62,092 nucleotides of DNA from Haloferax prahovense DSM 18310 (GTDB lineage Archaea > Halobacteriota > Halobacteria > Halobacteriales > Haloferacaceae): assembly GCF_000336815.1 (NCBI RefSeq), contig NZ_AOLG01000046.1, positions 13,029 through 75,120 of the forward strand. Reading direction: 5' to 3'. Shown in pieces: positions 16,748-25,804 of the stretch. The stretch's first letter is position 1. Every line of letters begins with the position of its first letter. The notes beneath the pieces are model-generated. The model ran no database searches. It saw only the letters and a program-made list of their open reading frames with translations, and was not told the origin of the DNA. A program made the translations under genes and the position numbers.

Positions 16748-17971
16748 ATGGCACCACAGGGGGGTGCGGCGGTTCAGGGGCAGGCGACGACGTGGCTTCA
16801 GGACCTCCGCTCGGCGCTCGCACAGTTCGTTTCGACCGAAGAACGGCTCGGCATCTCGGCGGCGCTCGTGGCGCTCGCGCTCGGAATCGCGGTCTTCCTC
16901 GCGCCGCGACTCGTCTCGCGGGCGACCGCCGAGTTCCGAACGCGAGTGTTGGACCACCCGCGGGTTCCCGACGCCGTCACCGACGCGGCGTGGCTGTTTC
17001 CCGCGACGGTCGTCGTCCGGACGCTCCAACTCGCGGTCTTCGTCGGCGCGGCGCTGTCACTGTTGCTTCTCTGGGGCTTTACGGGCCTCGCCGCGGATTT
17101 CGCCGAGGTGCTCGCCGTCGCGGTTCCGAACGCCGTCAAACTCGGGGCCACGGTCGCGCTGTTCGCCGGCGCGCTCGTCGGGACGAACGTCCTCGAAGAG
17201 CGATTGGACTCGTACGCGACCGCCTCGGACAACATCAACGCCCACCAGCAGGGCATCGTCTTCCGCGTCCTCCAACTGGTCGTCCTCCTCGCGGTCGGGA
17301 TGGCGGCGCTCACGGTCTGGCAGGTCCGAATCGGCGGCCTGCTCGTCGGCGCGGGCTTCCTCGGTATCGTGGTCGGGATGGCCGCGAGACAGACCCTCGG
17401 GTCGCTCATCGCGGGCTTCGTGCTGATGTTCTCCCGGCCGTTCGAACTCGGCGACTGGGTGGAGATAGACGACGCCGAGGGCATCGTCACCGACATCACC
17501 ATCATCAACACCCGGCTGAGCAACGCCGACGGCGAGACGGTCGTCTTCCCCAACGACCGCGTGACGAACGCGAAAATAACCAACCGGACGAAGCGCAACC
17601 GACTCCGACTTCGCCTCGATGTGGGCATCGACTACGAGGCCGATATCGAACACGCCGAGTCGGTGGCCGAGGAGGCGCTCACCGACCTCAAGTTCGTCGA
17701 GGACGTGCCGAAACCGCAGGTGATGCCGACGACGTTCGGCGACTCGTCAATCGGGCTCCAACTCCGCTTTTGGATTACGAACCCCTCGGCCCCGCGTCGG
17801 GCGCAGGCGAAAGCCGAGGTGCTTCGGAGCGTGAAACTCGCGTTCGACCGCGAGGGAATCAAGATACCCTACCCGCAGCGCGAACTGCTCGCCCGCGAGG
17901 AGTCGGACGGCTTCCAGCTCCGAGAGGCCCGTCGCAGTCGGCCGGTGGAGAAGTCGGTCTCGAAGGAGTAG
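16748..17971 (+). CDS. Mechanosensitive ion channel, MscS family
   Basis: A 407-residue channel that likely opens under membrane tension to release solutes on osmotic downshift, a relevant stress for a halophile. Three or four hydrophobic helices precede the pore helix region (VGAGFLGIVVGMAARQTLGSLIAGFVLMF in parts). The conserved beta domain follows: RPFELGDWVEIDDAEGIVTDI, then VVFPNDRVTNAKITN. A C-terminal alpha/beta domain ends IPYPQREL. The ATG at 16748 is preceded by a T-rich element at about -30. An alternative start 48 bp upstream would fall inside that element. Confidence 0.9.
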   Translation: MAPQGGAAVQGQATTWLQDLRSALAQFVSTEERLGISAALVALALGIAVFLAPRLVSRATAEFRTRVLDHPRVPDAVTDAAWLFPATVVVRTLQLAVFVGAALSLLLLWGFTGLAADFAEVLAVAVPNAVKLGATVALFAGALVGTNVLEERLDSYATASDNINAHQQGIVFRVLQLVVLLAVGMAALTVWQVRIGGLLVGAGFLGIVVGMAARQTLGSLIAGFVLMFSRPFELGDWVEIDDAEGIVTDITIINTRLSNADGETVVFPNDRVTNAKITNRTKRNRLRLRLDVGIDYEADIEHAESVAEEALTDLKFVEDVPKPQVMPTTFGDSSIGLQLRFWITNPSAPRRAQAKAEVLRSVKLAFDREGIKIPYPQRELLAREESDGFQLREARRSRPVEKSVSKE

Positions 17972-17980
17972 GTGTCCCGG

Positions 17981-18424
17981 CTACAGCGATTTTCGCATCT
18001 CGACGTGCGGGATGCTGGCCTCGTCGAACTCGTCGCTCGTCGTCTCGTAGTCGAGGCCGTGGTAGAATCCCTCCGCGGTCGTCTGGCCGTGGAGCAGAAG
18101 CGAGTCGAACCCGCGCTCGCGCGCCTCGGCTTCGAGCGCGTCCATGAGTCGTCGCCCCCAGCCCTCGCCGCGAGCCGATTCGAGGACGGCGACGCGTTCG
18201 ACCTTGCCGACGCCGGGTTCGTACTCGCGCAGGCGGGCCGCGCCCACCGGGTCGCCGCCGCGGTAGGCGACGAAGTGGACCGCCTCGGCGTCCGGGTCGT
18301 CGTGTTCGTCCCACTCTAGTTCCTCGTCGACGCCCTGTTCGTCCACGAAGACGGCCTTTCGGACGGCGAAGGCGTCGTCGCGCTCGCCTTCGCTGACCGC
18401 GACGCGGACCTCGGTTTCGCTCAT
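17981..18424 (-). CDS. GNAT family N-acetyltransferase
   Basis: A 147-residue acetyltransferase starting MSETEVRVAVSEGER. The acetyl-CoA loop is ARGEGWGRRLMDALEAEARERG, preceded by KVERVAVLES, with a closing EGFYHGLDYE. The segment AVRKAVFVDEQGV near the N-terminus is typical of the ElaA/YjcF-like subgroup. The substrate is unknown. It converges on mscS with only 9 bp between the stops. Confidence 0.85.
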   Translation of the reverse strand: MSETEVRVAVSEGERDDAFAVRKAVFVDEQGVDEELEWDEHDDPDAEAVHFVAYRGGDPVGAARLREYEPGVGKVERVAVLESARGEGWGRRLMDALEAEARERGFDSLLLHGQTTAEGFYHGLDYETTSDEFDEASIPHVEMRKSL

Positions 18425-18498
18425 GGAAGCAGTTCCGCGGGCGGCCACCTGACGGTTGCGGAGCGGGTTTTATCATGTCGTTCCACTGACTAACGTCC

Positions 18499-18915
18499 GT
18501 GAGTACGCTCGACAGGTTCTTCCTCGGACGCGAGGACGCGCCCGTCCGACAGCATCAACTGGGCGGCGTCGTCCTCTTCGCGGTCGTCTTCGTCACGCAC
18601 CTCCCGCCGGACGCGGTCGGTCCGCTTTCGTACCCGTTCGGGCTCCGGCTGTGGCCCGTGGTCGCGCTCGGCCTCGGTGGCGGCGCGGTCGGTGCGCTCC
18701 GCGGCGACGGCGTCTTCGGGGCGCTCCCACTCGGCGCTGGTCCGGTACTCGGCTTCTTCGCGGCGCTCGGCGCGGCCGAGTTGACGACGCCGAGCATGGG
18801 GCTCTGGCAGGGAGTCGCGACCGGCCTCGTCGCCGGCGGACTCCTCGCGGCCGTCGGATTCGCGCTCGGTTTCGGCGGACGCTACGCCGCCGCTCGCGTA
18901 CTGTCGTCGGCGTGA
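18499..18915 (+). CDS. Small membrane protein, unknown
   Basis: A 138-residue hydrophobic protein with four probable helices, Gly/Ala rich, opening VSTLDRFFLGREDAPVRQHQ. I do not recognise the family. A GTG start fits a TATA-like GTTTTATCA about 29 bp upstream. Its 3' end overlaps the convergent membrane protein gene by 34 bp. Confidence 0.65.
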   Translation: MSTLDRFFLGREDAPVRQHQLGGVVLFAVVFVTHLPPDAVGPLSYPFGLRLWPVVALGLGGGAVGALRGDGVFGALPLGAGPVLGFFAALGAAELTTPSMGLWQGVATGLVAGGLLAAVGFALGFGGRYAAARVLSSA

Positions 18916-20231
18916 CCCCGCGCCGACTCGCCGCCGAGCGCCCAGCCGAGCCGGTAGACGAGCGACCCGGTCGCGAGCGTCACTAGCACCCAGACGACGA
19001 GCAGTATCCCGACGAACAGGACGCCGTAGCCGCCGAAGGGGACCAGTGGAAGTGCGAAGGTCACGGGTGCGGCGACGATGGCGAGCGACAGCGGGCGCGT
19101 GCTCCCGCCGCGCCGGGCCGCGTAGCCGAGGGGGAGAAACAGCACGACGGCGGCCTCTAACGCGAGCGCGCTGAGCGAGAACCACGGATTCGGTCCCGGC
19201 ATCGCGACCGCGGTGGCGACCGCGAGCGCGACCTGCGGCCCGACGGTCGCGGCGACGAGACGACGGAATCCGAGCGCTTTGGGGCGAACCGCCGAGACGA
19301 CGCCGAGCGCGAGGAGTTGGAGTGCGAGGAGCCACGCCATCGCGGCGACGCTCCCGGAGAACGCCCGGACGACGAGGAGGCAGAGGCCCCACAGGACGCC
19401 GAGTCCCGCGACGACGGGGCCGAACCGCCGCGCCCCCCGGTCGCCGTCGAACCGGCGGTCGAAGTGCCGGATGAGGAGGACGCCGATGGTGAGCACGAGC
19501 GTCGGGACGAACGCGACCCACGCGACGTTCGTGAGGACGCCGGGGCCCGAGTCAGCGGCGAGGCTCGCGTAGGCCGCGGCCGTGGTCGCCAGCCCCGCGT
19601 CGGGGCCGAACGTGAGGTACGTCTGGCTTCCGACGCTGGACGGATCCCCGTCGTCGGCGCTCCAGACGGCGGCCGTCTCGTTGGTCCGCGTCCCGGGGGG
19701 CGCGGTGAGGAGCGCCGACTCCTCGGGGCCGGTGACGACGAATCGGTCAGCATCGACGTAGACGGTTCCGCTGACCTCGTCGTCGTGGAAGTAATCCACG
19801 ACCAGCACGTCCCCGTAGCCGCGATACGCCATCCCGGGCACCTCGAAGGTCACGACCGCGGTGTCGCCGTCCATCCGGGTTTCGAGGCGTCTGCGGTCGT
19901 CGGTGAACACGCGGTGTTCTTCGAAGGTTCGGCGGACGACGCGTTCGAGTTGTTCGGGGTTCTCGCGGAACGTCGCGGCCGACTCGTCGTCGAGTTCGAC
20001 GCGGGCGGTCCACGTGCCGACGCCGTCGTCGCCGACGCGGACTCGAAGCGCGCTCGATTCGACGGTGAGCGGGACGCCTGCGGCGTCTCCTGCCTCCTCG
20101 AACGTCTCGCCGCAGACGCCGCAGACGGCCTCGGGCGGCGGTCGCCCTTCGGCGGGGACGCTCCCGGCGGGGGGTGCGGCCAGCGCGACGAGGAGGGAGA
20201 GGGCGGCGAGAGCGAGGGTGCGGGGACGCAT
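18882..20231 (-). CDS. Exported multi-helix membrane protein, unknown
   Basis: A 449-residue protein with a Sec-type signal (MRPRTLALAALSLLVALAAP), then a CGVCGE motif at about residue 37, which could bind metal. An extracellular beta-rich domain to about residue 240 follows (VPGMAYRGYGDVLVVDYF), and then five or six hydrophobic helices. The layout is an external sensor domain plus membrane bundle, but I cannot name the family. It is divergent from rqcH with a 108-bp shared promoter region and overlaps its convergent neighbour. Confidence 0.7.
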   Translation of the reverse strand: MRPRTLALAALSLLVALAAPPAGSVPAEGRPPPEAVCGVCGETFEEAGDAAGVPLTVESSALRVRVGDDGVGTWTARVELDDESAATFRENPEQLERVVRRTFEEHRVFTDDRRRLETRMDGDTAVVTFEVPGMAYRGYGDVLVVDYFHDDEVSGTVYVDADRFVVTGPEESALLTAPPGTRTNETAAVWSADDGDPSSVGSQTYLTFGPDAGLATTAAAYASLAADSGPGVLTNVAWVAFVPTLVLTIGVLLIRHFDRRFDGDRGARRFGPVVAGLGVLWGLCLLVVRAFSGSVAAMAWLLALQLLALGVVSAVRPKALGFRRLVAATVGPQVALAVATAVAMPGPNPWFSLSALALEAAVVLFLPLGYAARRGGSTRPLSLAIVAAPVTFALPLVPFGGYGVLFVGILLVVWVLVTLATGSLVYRLGWALGGESARGHADDSTRAAA

Positions 20232-20339
20232 TCACCGAATACATTCTGGCTGGCTGATAAGTATCTTCTCCCCGATTCGGGCGGTCGCAGAACCCGCGGA
20301 AACGACACCCCTTTTCGTTCGCCGCCAAAAAGCGAGTCC

Positions 20340-22448
20340 ATGGACCCGAAGCGGGAACTCACGAGCGTCGACCTCGCGGCCCTCGTCACCGAGTTGAACC
20401 GGTACGAGGGCGCGAAGGTCGACAAGGCGTACCTCTACGGCGACGACCTGCTTCGCCTCAAGATGCGGGACTTCGACCGCGGTCGGCTCGAACTCCTCCT
20501 CGAAGTGGGCGAGATAAAGCGCGCGCACCTCGCCGCACAGGAGCACGTGCCGGACGCTCCCGGTCGGCCGCCGAACTTCGCGATGATGCTCAGAAACCGG
20601 CTCAACGGGGCCGACTTCGCGGGCGTCGAGCAGTACGAGTTCGACCGCATCCTCACGTTCACGTTCGAGCGCGGCGACGAGAACACGAAAATCGTCGTCG
20701 AGCTGTTCGGACAGGGCAACATCGCGGTGCTCGACGAGACGGGCGAAGTCGTCCGCAGTCTGGAGACGGTGCGGCTCAAGTCGCGGACGGTCGCTCCGGG
20801 GTCGCAGTACGAGTACCCCGCCTCGCGGCTCGACCCCCTCACCGTCAGCCGCGACGCCCTCGGCCGGAATATGGAGCAGTCCGATACCGACGTGGTGCGG
20901 ACGCTCGCCACCCAGTTGAACCTCGGCGGCCTCTACGCCGAAGAGCTGTGTACCCGCGCGGGCGTGGAGAAGACGCTCGATATCGCCGACGCGACCGCCG
21001 ACGACTACGACGCCGTCTACGATGCCATCGTCGACCTCCGCCAGCAGGTGCGCTCCGGGGAGTTCGACCCGCGGCTCTATCTCGACGAGGACGGCGAGGT
21101 CGTGGACGTGACGCCCTTCCCCCTGCGCGAACACCAGAACGCCGGGCTCGACGAGGAGGCCTACGACACGTTCAACGACGCACTCGACGAGTACTTCTTC
21201 CGGCTCGATTTGACCGCCGACGAGCAGGAGGCGACCTCTGACCGCCCGGACTTCGAGGAGCAAATCGCCAAGCAACAGCGCATCATCGACCAGCAGGAGG
21301 GCGCAATCGAGGGCTTCGAACAGCAGGCCCAAGACGAGCGCGAGCGCGCCGAACTGCTGTACGCCAACTACGACCTCGTCGACGACGTGCTGTCGACCGT
21401 CCGCGGCGCGCGCGAGGAGGGCGTCCCGTGGGACGACATCGGCGAGACGCTTGCGGAGGGAGCCGAACAGGGTATCCCCGAGGCCGAGGCCGTCACGAAC
21501 GTCGACGGCGCGAACGGCACGGTCACCGTCGACCTCGACGACGCGACCGTCACCCTCGAGGTGTCGATGGGCGTCGAGAAGAACGCCGACCGCCTCTACA
21601 CCGAGGCCAAGCGCATCGAGGAGAAAAAGGAGGGCGCGCTGGCCGCCATCGAGGACACTCGCGAGGAGCTCGCGGCCGTGAAGAAGCGCCGCGACGAGTG
21701 GGAGGCCGACGACGACGAGGACGACGAGGACGACGAGGACGAAGAGCCGGAGGAGACAGACTGGCTCGCGCTCGATTCGGTCCCCGTCAAGTCCACGGAA
21801 CACTGGTTCGAGCGGTTCCGTTGGTTCCACACCTCCAGCGGCTACCTCGTCGTCGGCGGCCGCAACGCCGACCAAAACGAGGAGTTGGTGAAGAAGTACA
21901 TGAGCAAGCACGACCGCTTTTTCCACACGCAGGCCCACGGCGGGCCGGTGACGCTCCTGAAGGCGACGGGGCCCAGCGAGCCCGCGCAGGCGGTCGATTT
22001 CTCCGAGGAGACGCTCCGCGAGGCCGCGCAGTTCGCCGTCTCGTACTCCTCCATCTGGAAGGAGGGCCGCTTCGCCGACGACGCCTACATGGTCGAGCCC
22101 TCGCAGGTGTCGAAGACGCCCGAGTCGGGCGAGTACATCGAGAAGGGGAGCTTCGTCATCCGCGGCGACCGCGAGTACTTCGAGGACGTGGCCGCGAAAG
22201 TCGCGGTCGGCATCCAGTGCGAGGACGAGACGCGCGTCATCGGCGGTCCGCCGTCGGCAATCGAGGCGCGCGCGGAGACGACGCTGACGCTCACGCCGGG
22301 GCAGTACGCCCAGAACGACGCCGCGAAACTGTGTTATCGCCGGCTCCGCGAGCGCTTCGCCGACAAGTCGTTCGTCAGAAAAATCGCATCACCCGACCAG
22401 ATTCAGGAGTTCCTCCCGCCGGGCGGCAGCGACATCGTCGACGAGTGA
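20340..22448 (+). CDS. rqcH: RqcH/NFACT family ribosome-rescue protein
   Basis: A 702-residue protein of the NEMF/Rqc2/RqcH family, which binds 60S/50S subunits with stalled peptidyl-tRNA and adds C-terminal tails to mark the chain for degradation. The NFACT-N domain includes the tRNA-recognising Asp-Arg pair in EFDRILTF (residues 102-103). Helix-hairpin-helix and coiled-coil regions occupy the middle (about 300-460), with an acidic stretch near 460-475. The NFACT-R domain has WFERFRWFHTSSGYLVVGGRNADQNE. Archaeal homologues are expected to act like the bacterial protein, adding Ala. Pelota lies 1.8 kb downstream on the same strand. Confidence 0.9.
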   Translation: MDPKRELTSVDLAALVTELNRYEGAKVDKAYLYGDDLLRLKMRDFDRGRLELLLEVGEIKRAHLAAQEHVPDAPGRPPNFAMMLRNRLNGADFAGVEQYEFDRILTFTFERGDENTKIVVELFGQGNIAVLDETGEVVRSLETVRLKSRTVAPGSQYEYPASRLDPLTVSRDALGRNMEQSDTDVVRTLATQLNLGGLYAEELCTRAGVEKTLDIADATADDYDAVYDAIVDLRQQVRSGEFDPRLYLDEDGEVVDVTPFPLREHQNAGLDEEAYDTFNDALDEYFFRLDLTADEQEATSDRPDFEEQIAKQQRIIDQQEGAIEGFEQQAQDERERAELLYANYDLVDDVLSTVRGAREEGVPWDDIGETLAEGAEQGIPEAEAVTNVDGANGTVTVDLDDATVTLEVSMGVEKNADRLYTEAKRIEEKKEGALAAIEDTREELAAVKKRRDEWEADDDEDDEDDEDEEPEETDWLALDSVPVKSTEHWFERFRWFHTSSGYLVVGGRNADQNEELVKKYMSKHDRFFHTQAHGGPVTLLKATGPSEPAQAVDFSEETLREAAQFAVSYSSIWKEGRFADDAYMVEPSQVSKTPESGEYIEKGSFVIRGDREYFEDVAAKVAVGIQCEDETRVIGGPPSAIEARAETTLTLTPGQYAQNDAAKLCYRRLRERFADKSFVRKIASPDQIQEFLPPGGSDIVDE

Positions 22449-22523
22449 ACGTCGACGCCGTCCCCCGGTAATCAGACGCTAGACGGCTTAATATTCAATT
22501 ATTCGGTTGCGTCGGGTACAAGA

Positions 22524-22530
22524 TTATATA
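22524..22530 (+). promoter_or_regulatory. TATA box for the DUF4013 gene
   Basis: TTATATA within an A/T-rich stretch after rqcH. A transcription start about 25 bp downstream would give a leader of roughly 80 nt, containing the G-rich tract, before the ATG at 22635. This is longer than the leaderless norm of this window. Confidence 0.5.
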
Positions 22531-22598
22531 CTTTCTCGTCGTAATGTTGCTTCGAGCGCGCGTGTCAACCCGCGAATCTCACATTCGGCCGAACGGCC

Positions 22599-22618
22599 GG
22601 TGGGTGGGTGGGTGGTGG
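22599..22618 (+). promoter_or_regulatory. Potential G-quadruplex in the leader of the first DUF4013 gene
   Basis: Three GGG tracts (22602-22604, 22606-22608, 22610-22612) with single-T loops are flanked by GG at 22599-22600 and TGGTGG afterwards. On the coding strand it ends about 17 nt before the ATG. It could fold into a compact RNA or DNA quadruplex that affects ribosome access. Confidence 0.45.
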
Positions 22619-22634
22619 CGCTCGGTGAATCCCA

Positions 22635-23342
22635 ATGCTTTCAGAATCACTCAATTACCTTCGAAACGGCGAGGACTGGGTAAAGACGGTCCTCATCGGC
22701 GGCGTCCTCGGCCTGTTGAGCTTCCTCATCGTCCCGACGTTCCTCGTCATCGGCTATCTCCTTCGGGTCGTTCGCGCGACCATGAAGGGCGACGAGGTTC
22801 CCCCGGTGTTCGACGACTGGGGCGACATGGCGATAGACGGCGTGAAAGGCTTCGCTATCGTGTTCGTCTACGCGCTCGTCCCGGCCATCATCGCGGGCGT
22901 GTTCGGCTTCGCCGGCATCGTCGGCGCGGCGGCCGGCGGCTCCGACGCCGCGGGCGCGCTGGGCGGCATCGTGGCGCTCGTGGGCCTCCTGCTCGCGTTC
23001 GTCCTCGGCCTGCTCGCCGCGTACCTCATCCCGGCGGCGCTGTCGAACTACGCCGAGACCGACCGCATGGGCGCGGCGTTCGACTTCGGCACGCTCCGGC
23101 CCATCCTGACCTCGGGCAAGTACGCCACCGCGTGGCTCACGGCCTTCGCGGTGCTGTTCGCGTCGTCCATCGTGGTCGGCGTCCTGAACGTCATCCCGCT
23201 TCTCGGCTTCGTCGTCGGGGCGTTCGTGACGTTCTACGCGGCCGTCGCAGCCTACTACATCATCGGCAAGACGTGGGGCGAACTCCACGACATCGAGATG
23301 ATGGACGAGGGCGAGACGCCGGGCGAACAGCCCGCCGTCTGA
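22635..23342 (+). CDS. DUF4013 membrane protein (first paralogue)
   Basis: A 235-residue integral membrane protein. The N-terminus LNYLRNGEDWVKTVLIGGVLGLLS is the DUF4013 hallmark, as is the YLLRVVRATMKGDEVPPVFDDWGDM segment that follows the first helix. Four or five further Gly/Ala-rich helices complete it. Function is unknown. A close paralogue follows after 67 bp, so the pair probably arose by tandem duplication. Confidence 0.85.
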   Translation: MLSESLNYLRNGEDWVKTVLIGGVLGLLSFLIVPTFLVIGYLLRVVRATMKGDEVPPVFDDWGDMAIDGVKGFAIVFVYALVPAIIAGVFGFAGIVGAAAGGSDAAGALGGIVALVGLLLAFVLGLLAAYLIPAALSNYAETDRMGAAFDFGTLRPILTSGKYATAWLTAFAVLFASSIVVGVLNVIPLLGFVVGAFVTFYAAVAAYYIIGKTWGELHDIEMMDEGETPGEQPAV

Positions 23343-23409
23343 ACTGTCAGCGAAAACCCGAATTTTCGACGGAATATCTAAGCCGCTAGCGGCGCGACAC
23401 CCCAACGGT

Positions 23410-24114
23410 ATGCTCTCCGACGCGCTGTGGTTTCTCAAGCGAAGCGACGACTGGGTTGCGACGACGATTATCGGCGGGGTTCTCTCGCTGCTCTCTGTTC
23501 TGATACTCCCGGGGATTATCCTGCAGGGCTACTTCGTCAGGGCGATGCAGGCGGCCGCGAACGGCGAGCGGGCCGCGCCCTCGTTCACCGACTGGGGCGG
23601 CCTGTTCGTCGACGGCCTGAAGCTGTTCGTGGTGACGTTCGTCTGGGCGTTAGTGGCCATCGTCCCGTCGATGCTGCTCTCGGTCATCATCGGCATCGGC
23701 ACCTTCACCGTCTCCGAGGCGGCGACGGGGAGCGCGGCGGCGTCCTCCGCGGGCGGCGTCGGGCTCGGTATCGTCTCGGTCGTCCTCGGCCTCCTCGTGT
23801 TCGTGCTCAGCCTGCTCGCGGCCTACCTCGGGCCGGCCGCAGGGGCGAACTTCGCCATCGAGGGGAATCTCGCTGCCGGCTTCGACGTGCGTACTATCCT
23901 CTCGGGCGCGTTCACCGGCGAGTACGCCGTCGCGTGGTTGCTCGCGCTCGTCGTCGCGGTCGTGCTCGGCTTCATCGGGGGTCTCCTTTCGGTCATCGTC
24001 GTCGGGCTCTTCGTCCTGTTCTACGTGCAGGTGATTACGTACTACCTGTGGGCCCGCGGCTTCGCCGACGCCACCGGCAAGAGCCAGCAGCCGACGCAGT
24101 CGACTGGCTGGTGA
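23410..24114 (+). CDS. DUF4013 membrane protein (second paralogue)
   Basis: A 234-residue paralogue of the preceding gene with the same layout: LWFLKRSDDWVATTIIGGVLSLLS, then YFVRAMQAAANGERAAPSFTDWGGL, then four to five helices. The two differ through most helices, so they are not a recent duplication. A TATA-like A/T-rich stretch at about 23,370-23,385 suggests it can be transcribed separately. Pelota follows after 107 bp. Confidence 0.85.
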   Translation: MLSDALWFLKRSDDWVATTIIGGVLSLLSVLILPGIILQGYFVRAMQAAANGERAAPSFTDWGGLFVDGLKLFVVTFVWALVAIVPSMLLSVIIGIGTFTVSEAATGSAAASSAGGVGLGIVSVVLGLLVFVLSLLAAYLGPAAGANFAIEGNLAAGFDVRTILSGAFTGEYAVAWLLALVVAVVLGFIGGLLSVIVVGLFVLFYVQVITYYLWARGFADATGKSQQPTQSTGW

Positions 24115-24221
24115 GCGGCGCAGGGCGGCAGGCGGCGGCCGGGTTGGCGTCCGCGACGCCGACTCGCGACGGGTGACCGCGATAGCAGGACTCTTTTCCG
24201 TTCCCCGACGACCGGACGTGT

Positions 24222-25292
24222 ATGCGCATTTCGAGCCGCGGTCGCGGCGAGGAGGGGCGCGAGCGAATCACGCTCGTCCCCGAGAACGTCGACGACCTCT
24301 GGCACCTCTCGTACGTCCTCGAACCGGGTGACCTCGTCTCCGGCGACACCACCCGCCGCATCCAGCGCGACGACGAGCAGATGCGGGACACCGGCGGCGA
24401 GCGCGAGCACCTCAACGTCACCATCGAGGTCGACGACGTGGAGTTCGCGCGCTTCGCCAACCGCCTCCGCGTCGGCGGCGTCATCGTCTCCTGTTCCCGC
24501 GAGGACCAACTCGGCCACCACCACACGCTCAACGTCGAGGAGCGCGCCGAGATAACCATCGAGAAGCACTTCAAGGCCGACCAGATAGACCGCATCGAGA
24601 CGGCCGAACAGGCCGCCGAGAACCCCGACGTGGCCATCGCGACCGTCGAGGAGGGCGCGGCCTACATCCACACCGTCGCCCAGTACGGCACCGACGAGTA
24701 CGCCTCGCTCACGAAGCCGACGGGGAAAGGCGAGTACGCCCGCCCGCGGTCCGAACTGTTCGACGAACTCGGGTCCGCGCTGTCACATCTCGACGTGGAC
24801 GCCATCATCCTCGCCGGACCGGGCTTCACGAAGAACGACGCGATGGACTACTTCGAGAACAACTTCCCCGAGGTCGCAGAGACAATCGTCACGACCGTCG
24901 ACACCGCCGGCGTCGGCGACCGCGGCGTCCACGAGGTGCTCAAGCGCGGCGCGGTCGACGACGTGCAGAAACAGACCCGCATCGCCGAGGAGGCTAACCT
25001 CATCGACGAACTGATGGAGAACATCTCGACGGGCGCGAAGGCGGCCTACGGCGTCGAACAGGTCGCGGAGGCCGCGGAGTTCGGCGCGGTCGAACACCTG
25101 CTTCTCCTCGACTCTCGACTCCGAGCCGAGCGACAGGGCGACGGCGACTGGGACGTGGACGTGAACGACATCATCGACTCGGTCGAACAGAAAGGTGGCG
25201 AGGTCACCGTGTTCTCGGCGGAGTTCCAGCCCGGCGAGCAGTTGAAGAATCTCGGCGGCATCGCCGCGGTCCTCCGGTACCGGCTCCAGTAG
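24222..25292 (+). CDS. pelA: Pelota, mRNA surveillance/ribosome rescue factor
   Basis: A 356-residue archaeal pelota. It binds the A site of stalled ribosomes with aEF1A and, with ABCE1, splits them. The three eRF1-like domains are visible. The N-terminal Sm-like domain has [28 protein letters not shown] in parts. The central domain starts near residue 130 ([12 protein letters not shown]) and lacks the GGQ hydrolysis motif, as expected. The C-terminal domain includes [13 protein letters not shown]. The length is normal. RqcH upstream acts in the next step of the same process. Confidence 0.95.
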   Translation: MRISSRGRGEEGRERITLVPENVDDLWHLSYVLEPGDLVSGDTTRRIQRDDEQMRDTGGEREHLNVTIEVDDVEFARFANRLRVGGVIVSCSREDQLGHHHTLNVEERAEITIEKHFKADQIDRIETAEQAAENPDVAIATVEEGAAYIHTVAQYGTDEYASLTKPTGKGEYARPRSELFDELGSALSHLDVDAIILAGPGFTKNDAMDYFENNFPEVAETIVTTVDTAGVGDRGVHEVLKRGAVDDVQKQTRIAEEANLIDELMENISTGAKAAYGVEQVAEAAEFGAVEHLLLLDSRLRAERQGDGDWDVDVNDIIDSVEQKGGEVTVFSAEFQPGEQLKNLGGIAAVLRYRLQ

Positions 25293-25351
25293 ACCGCCTT
25301 CGCCGCCATCGCCGGAGAAACCGTTTAGCCGCCGGAAACCAACGTCTAGTC

Positions 25352-25789
25352 GTGATTCGGAGGGGGCTCTCGGAGGCGACGAGGCGGGTCGACCGCTGGC
25401 TCGACCAGGTGTTTTTCGCCGCGTGGGAGGTGTCGGTACTGGCGATTCCGACGCTCTGGCTCCTGCTTTTCGCGACCCCGAGAGCCGCGGTATCGCTGTC
25501 CGGTCTCACCGCCCTCGCAGTGAGCGCCGTCGCCGTCGGCACCTTCCGCGGCGGCTACGTCGGAACCGGGTCGTGGCCGCGGCCCGGCCACCTGCCGACG
25601 CTCCCGATTCGCTCGGCGTACTACAGCCTCGTCGTCGGTGGCACGGCCCTGCTCGGCGCGTTCGCGCAGACCGAACTGGGGGCGTTCTGGCCGGGCATCG
25701 TCGTCCCGGCGGTCGTCGGGGTCAGCGCGCTGGCGCTCGTTCCGGTCGTCCTCGTCGGGACCGAGCGGGTCGCGCGACTGACGATTTGA
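25352..25789 (+). CDS. Small membrane protein, unknown
   Basis: A 145-residue protein with four hydrophobic helices after a short basic-acidic head (VIRRGLSEATRRVDRWLDQV). The GTG start lies 59 bp after pelota and could be part of that transcript. No family is recognised. The C-terminus converges on the cyclodeaminase-family gene with 15 bp between stops. Confidence 0.65.
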   Translation: MIRRGLSEATRRVDRWLDQVFFAAWEVSVLAIPTLWLLLFATPRAAVSLSGLTALAVSAVAVGTFRGGYVGTGSWPRPGHLPTLPIRSAYYSLVVGGTALLGAFAQTELGAFWPGIVVPAVVGVSALALVPVVLVGTERVARLTI

Positions 25790-25804
25790 CCGGCCGGCGG
25801 ACGC

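Noticed and set aside
19317..20339. In-frame upstream extension of rqcH by about 340 codons
   Set aside because: It is antisense to the exported membrane-protein gene, has shadow-type composition, and the family begins at MDPKREL (20340).
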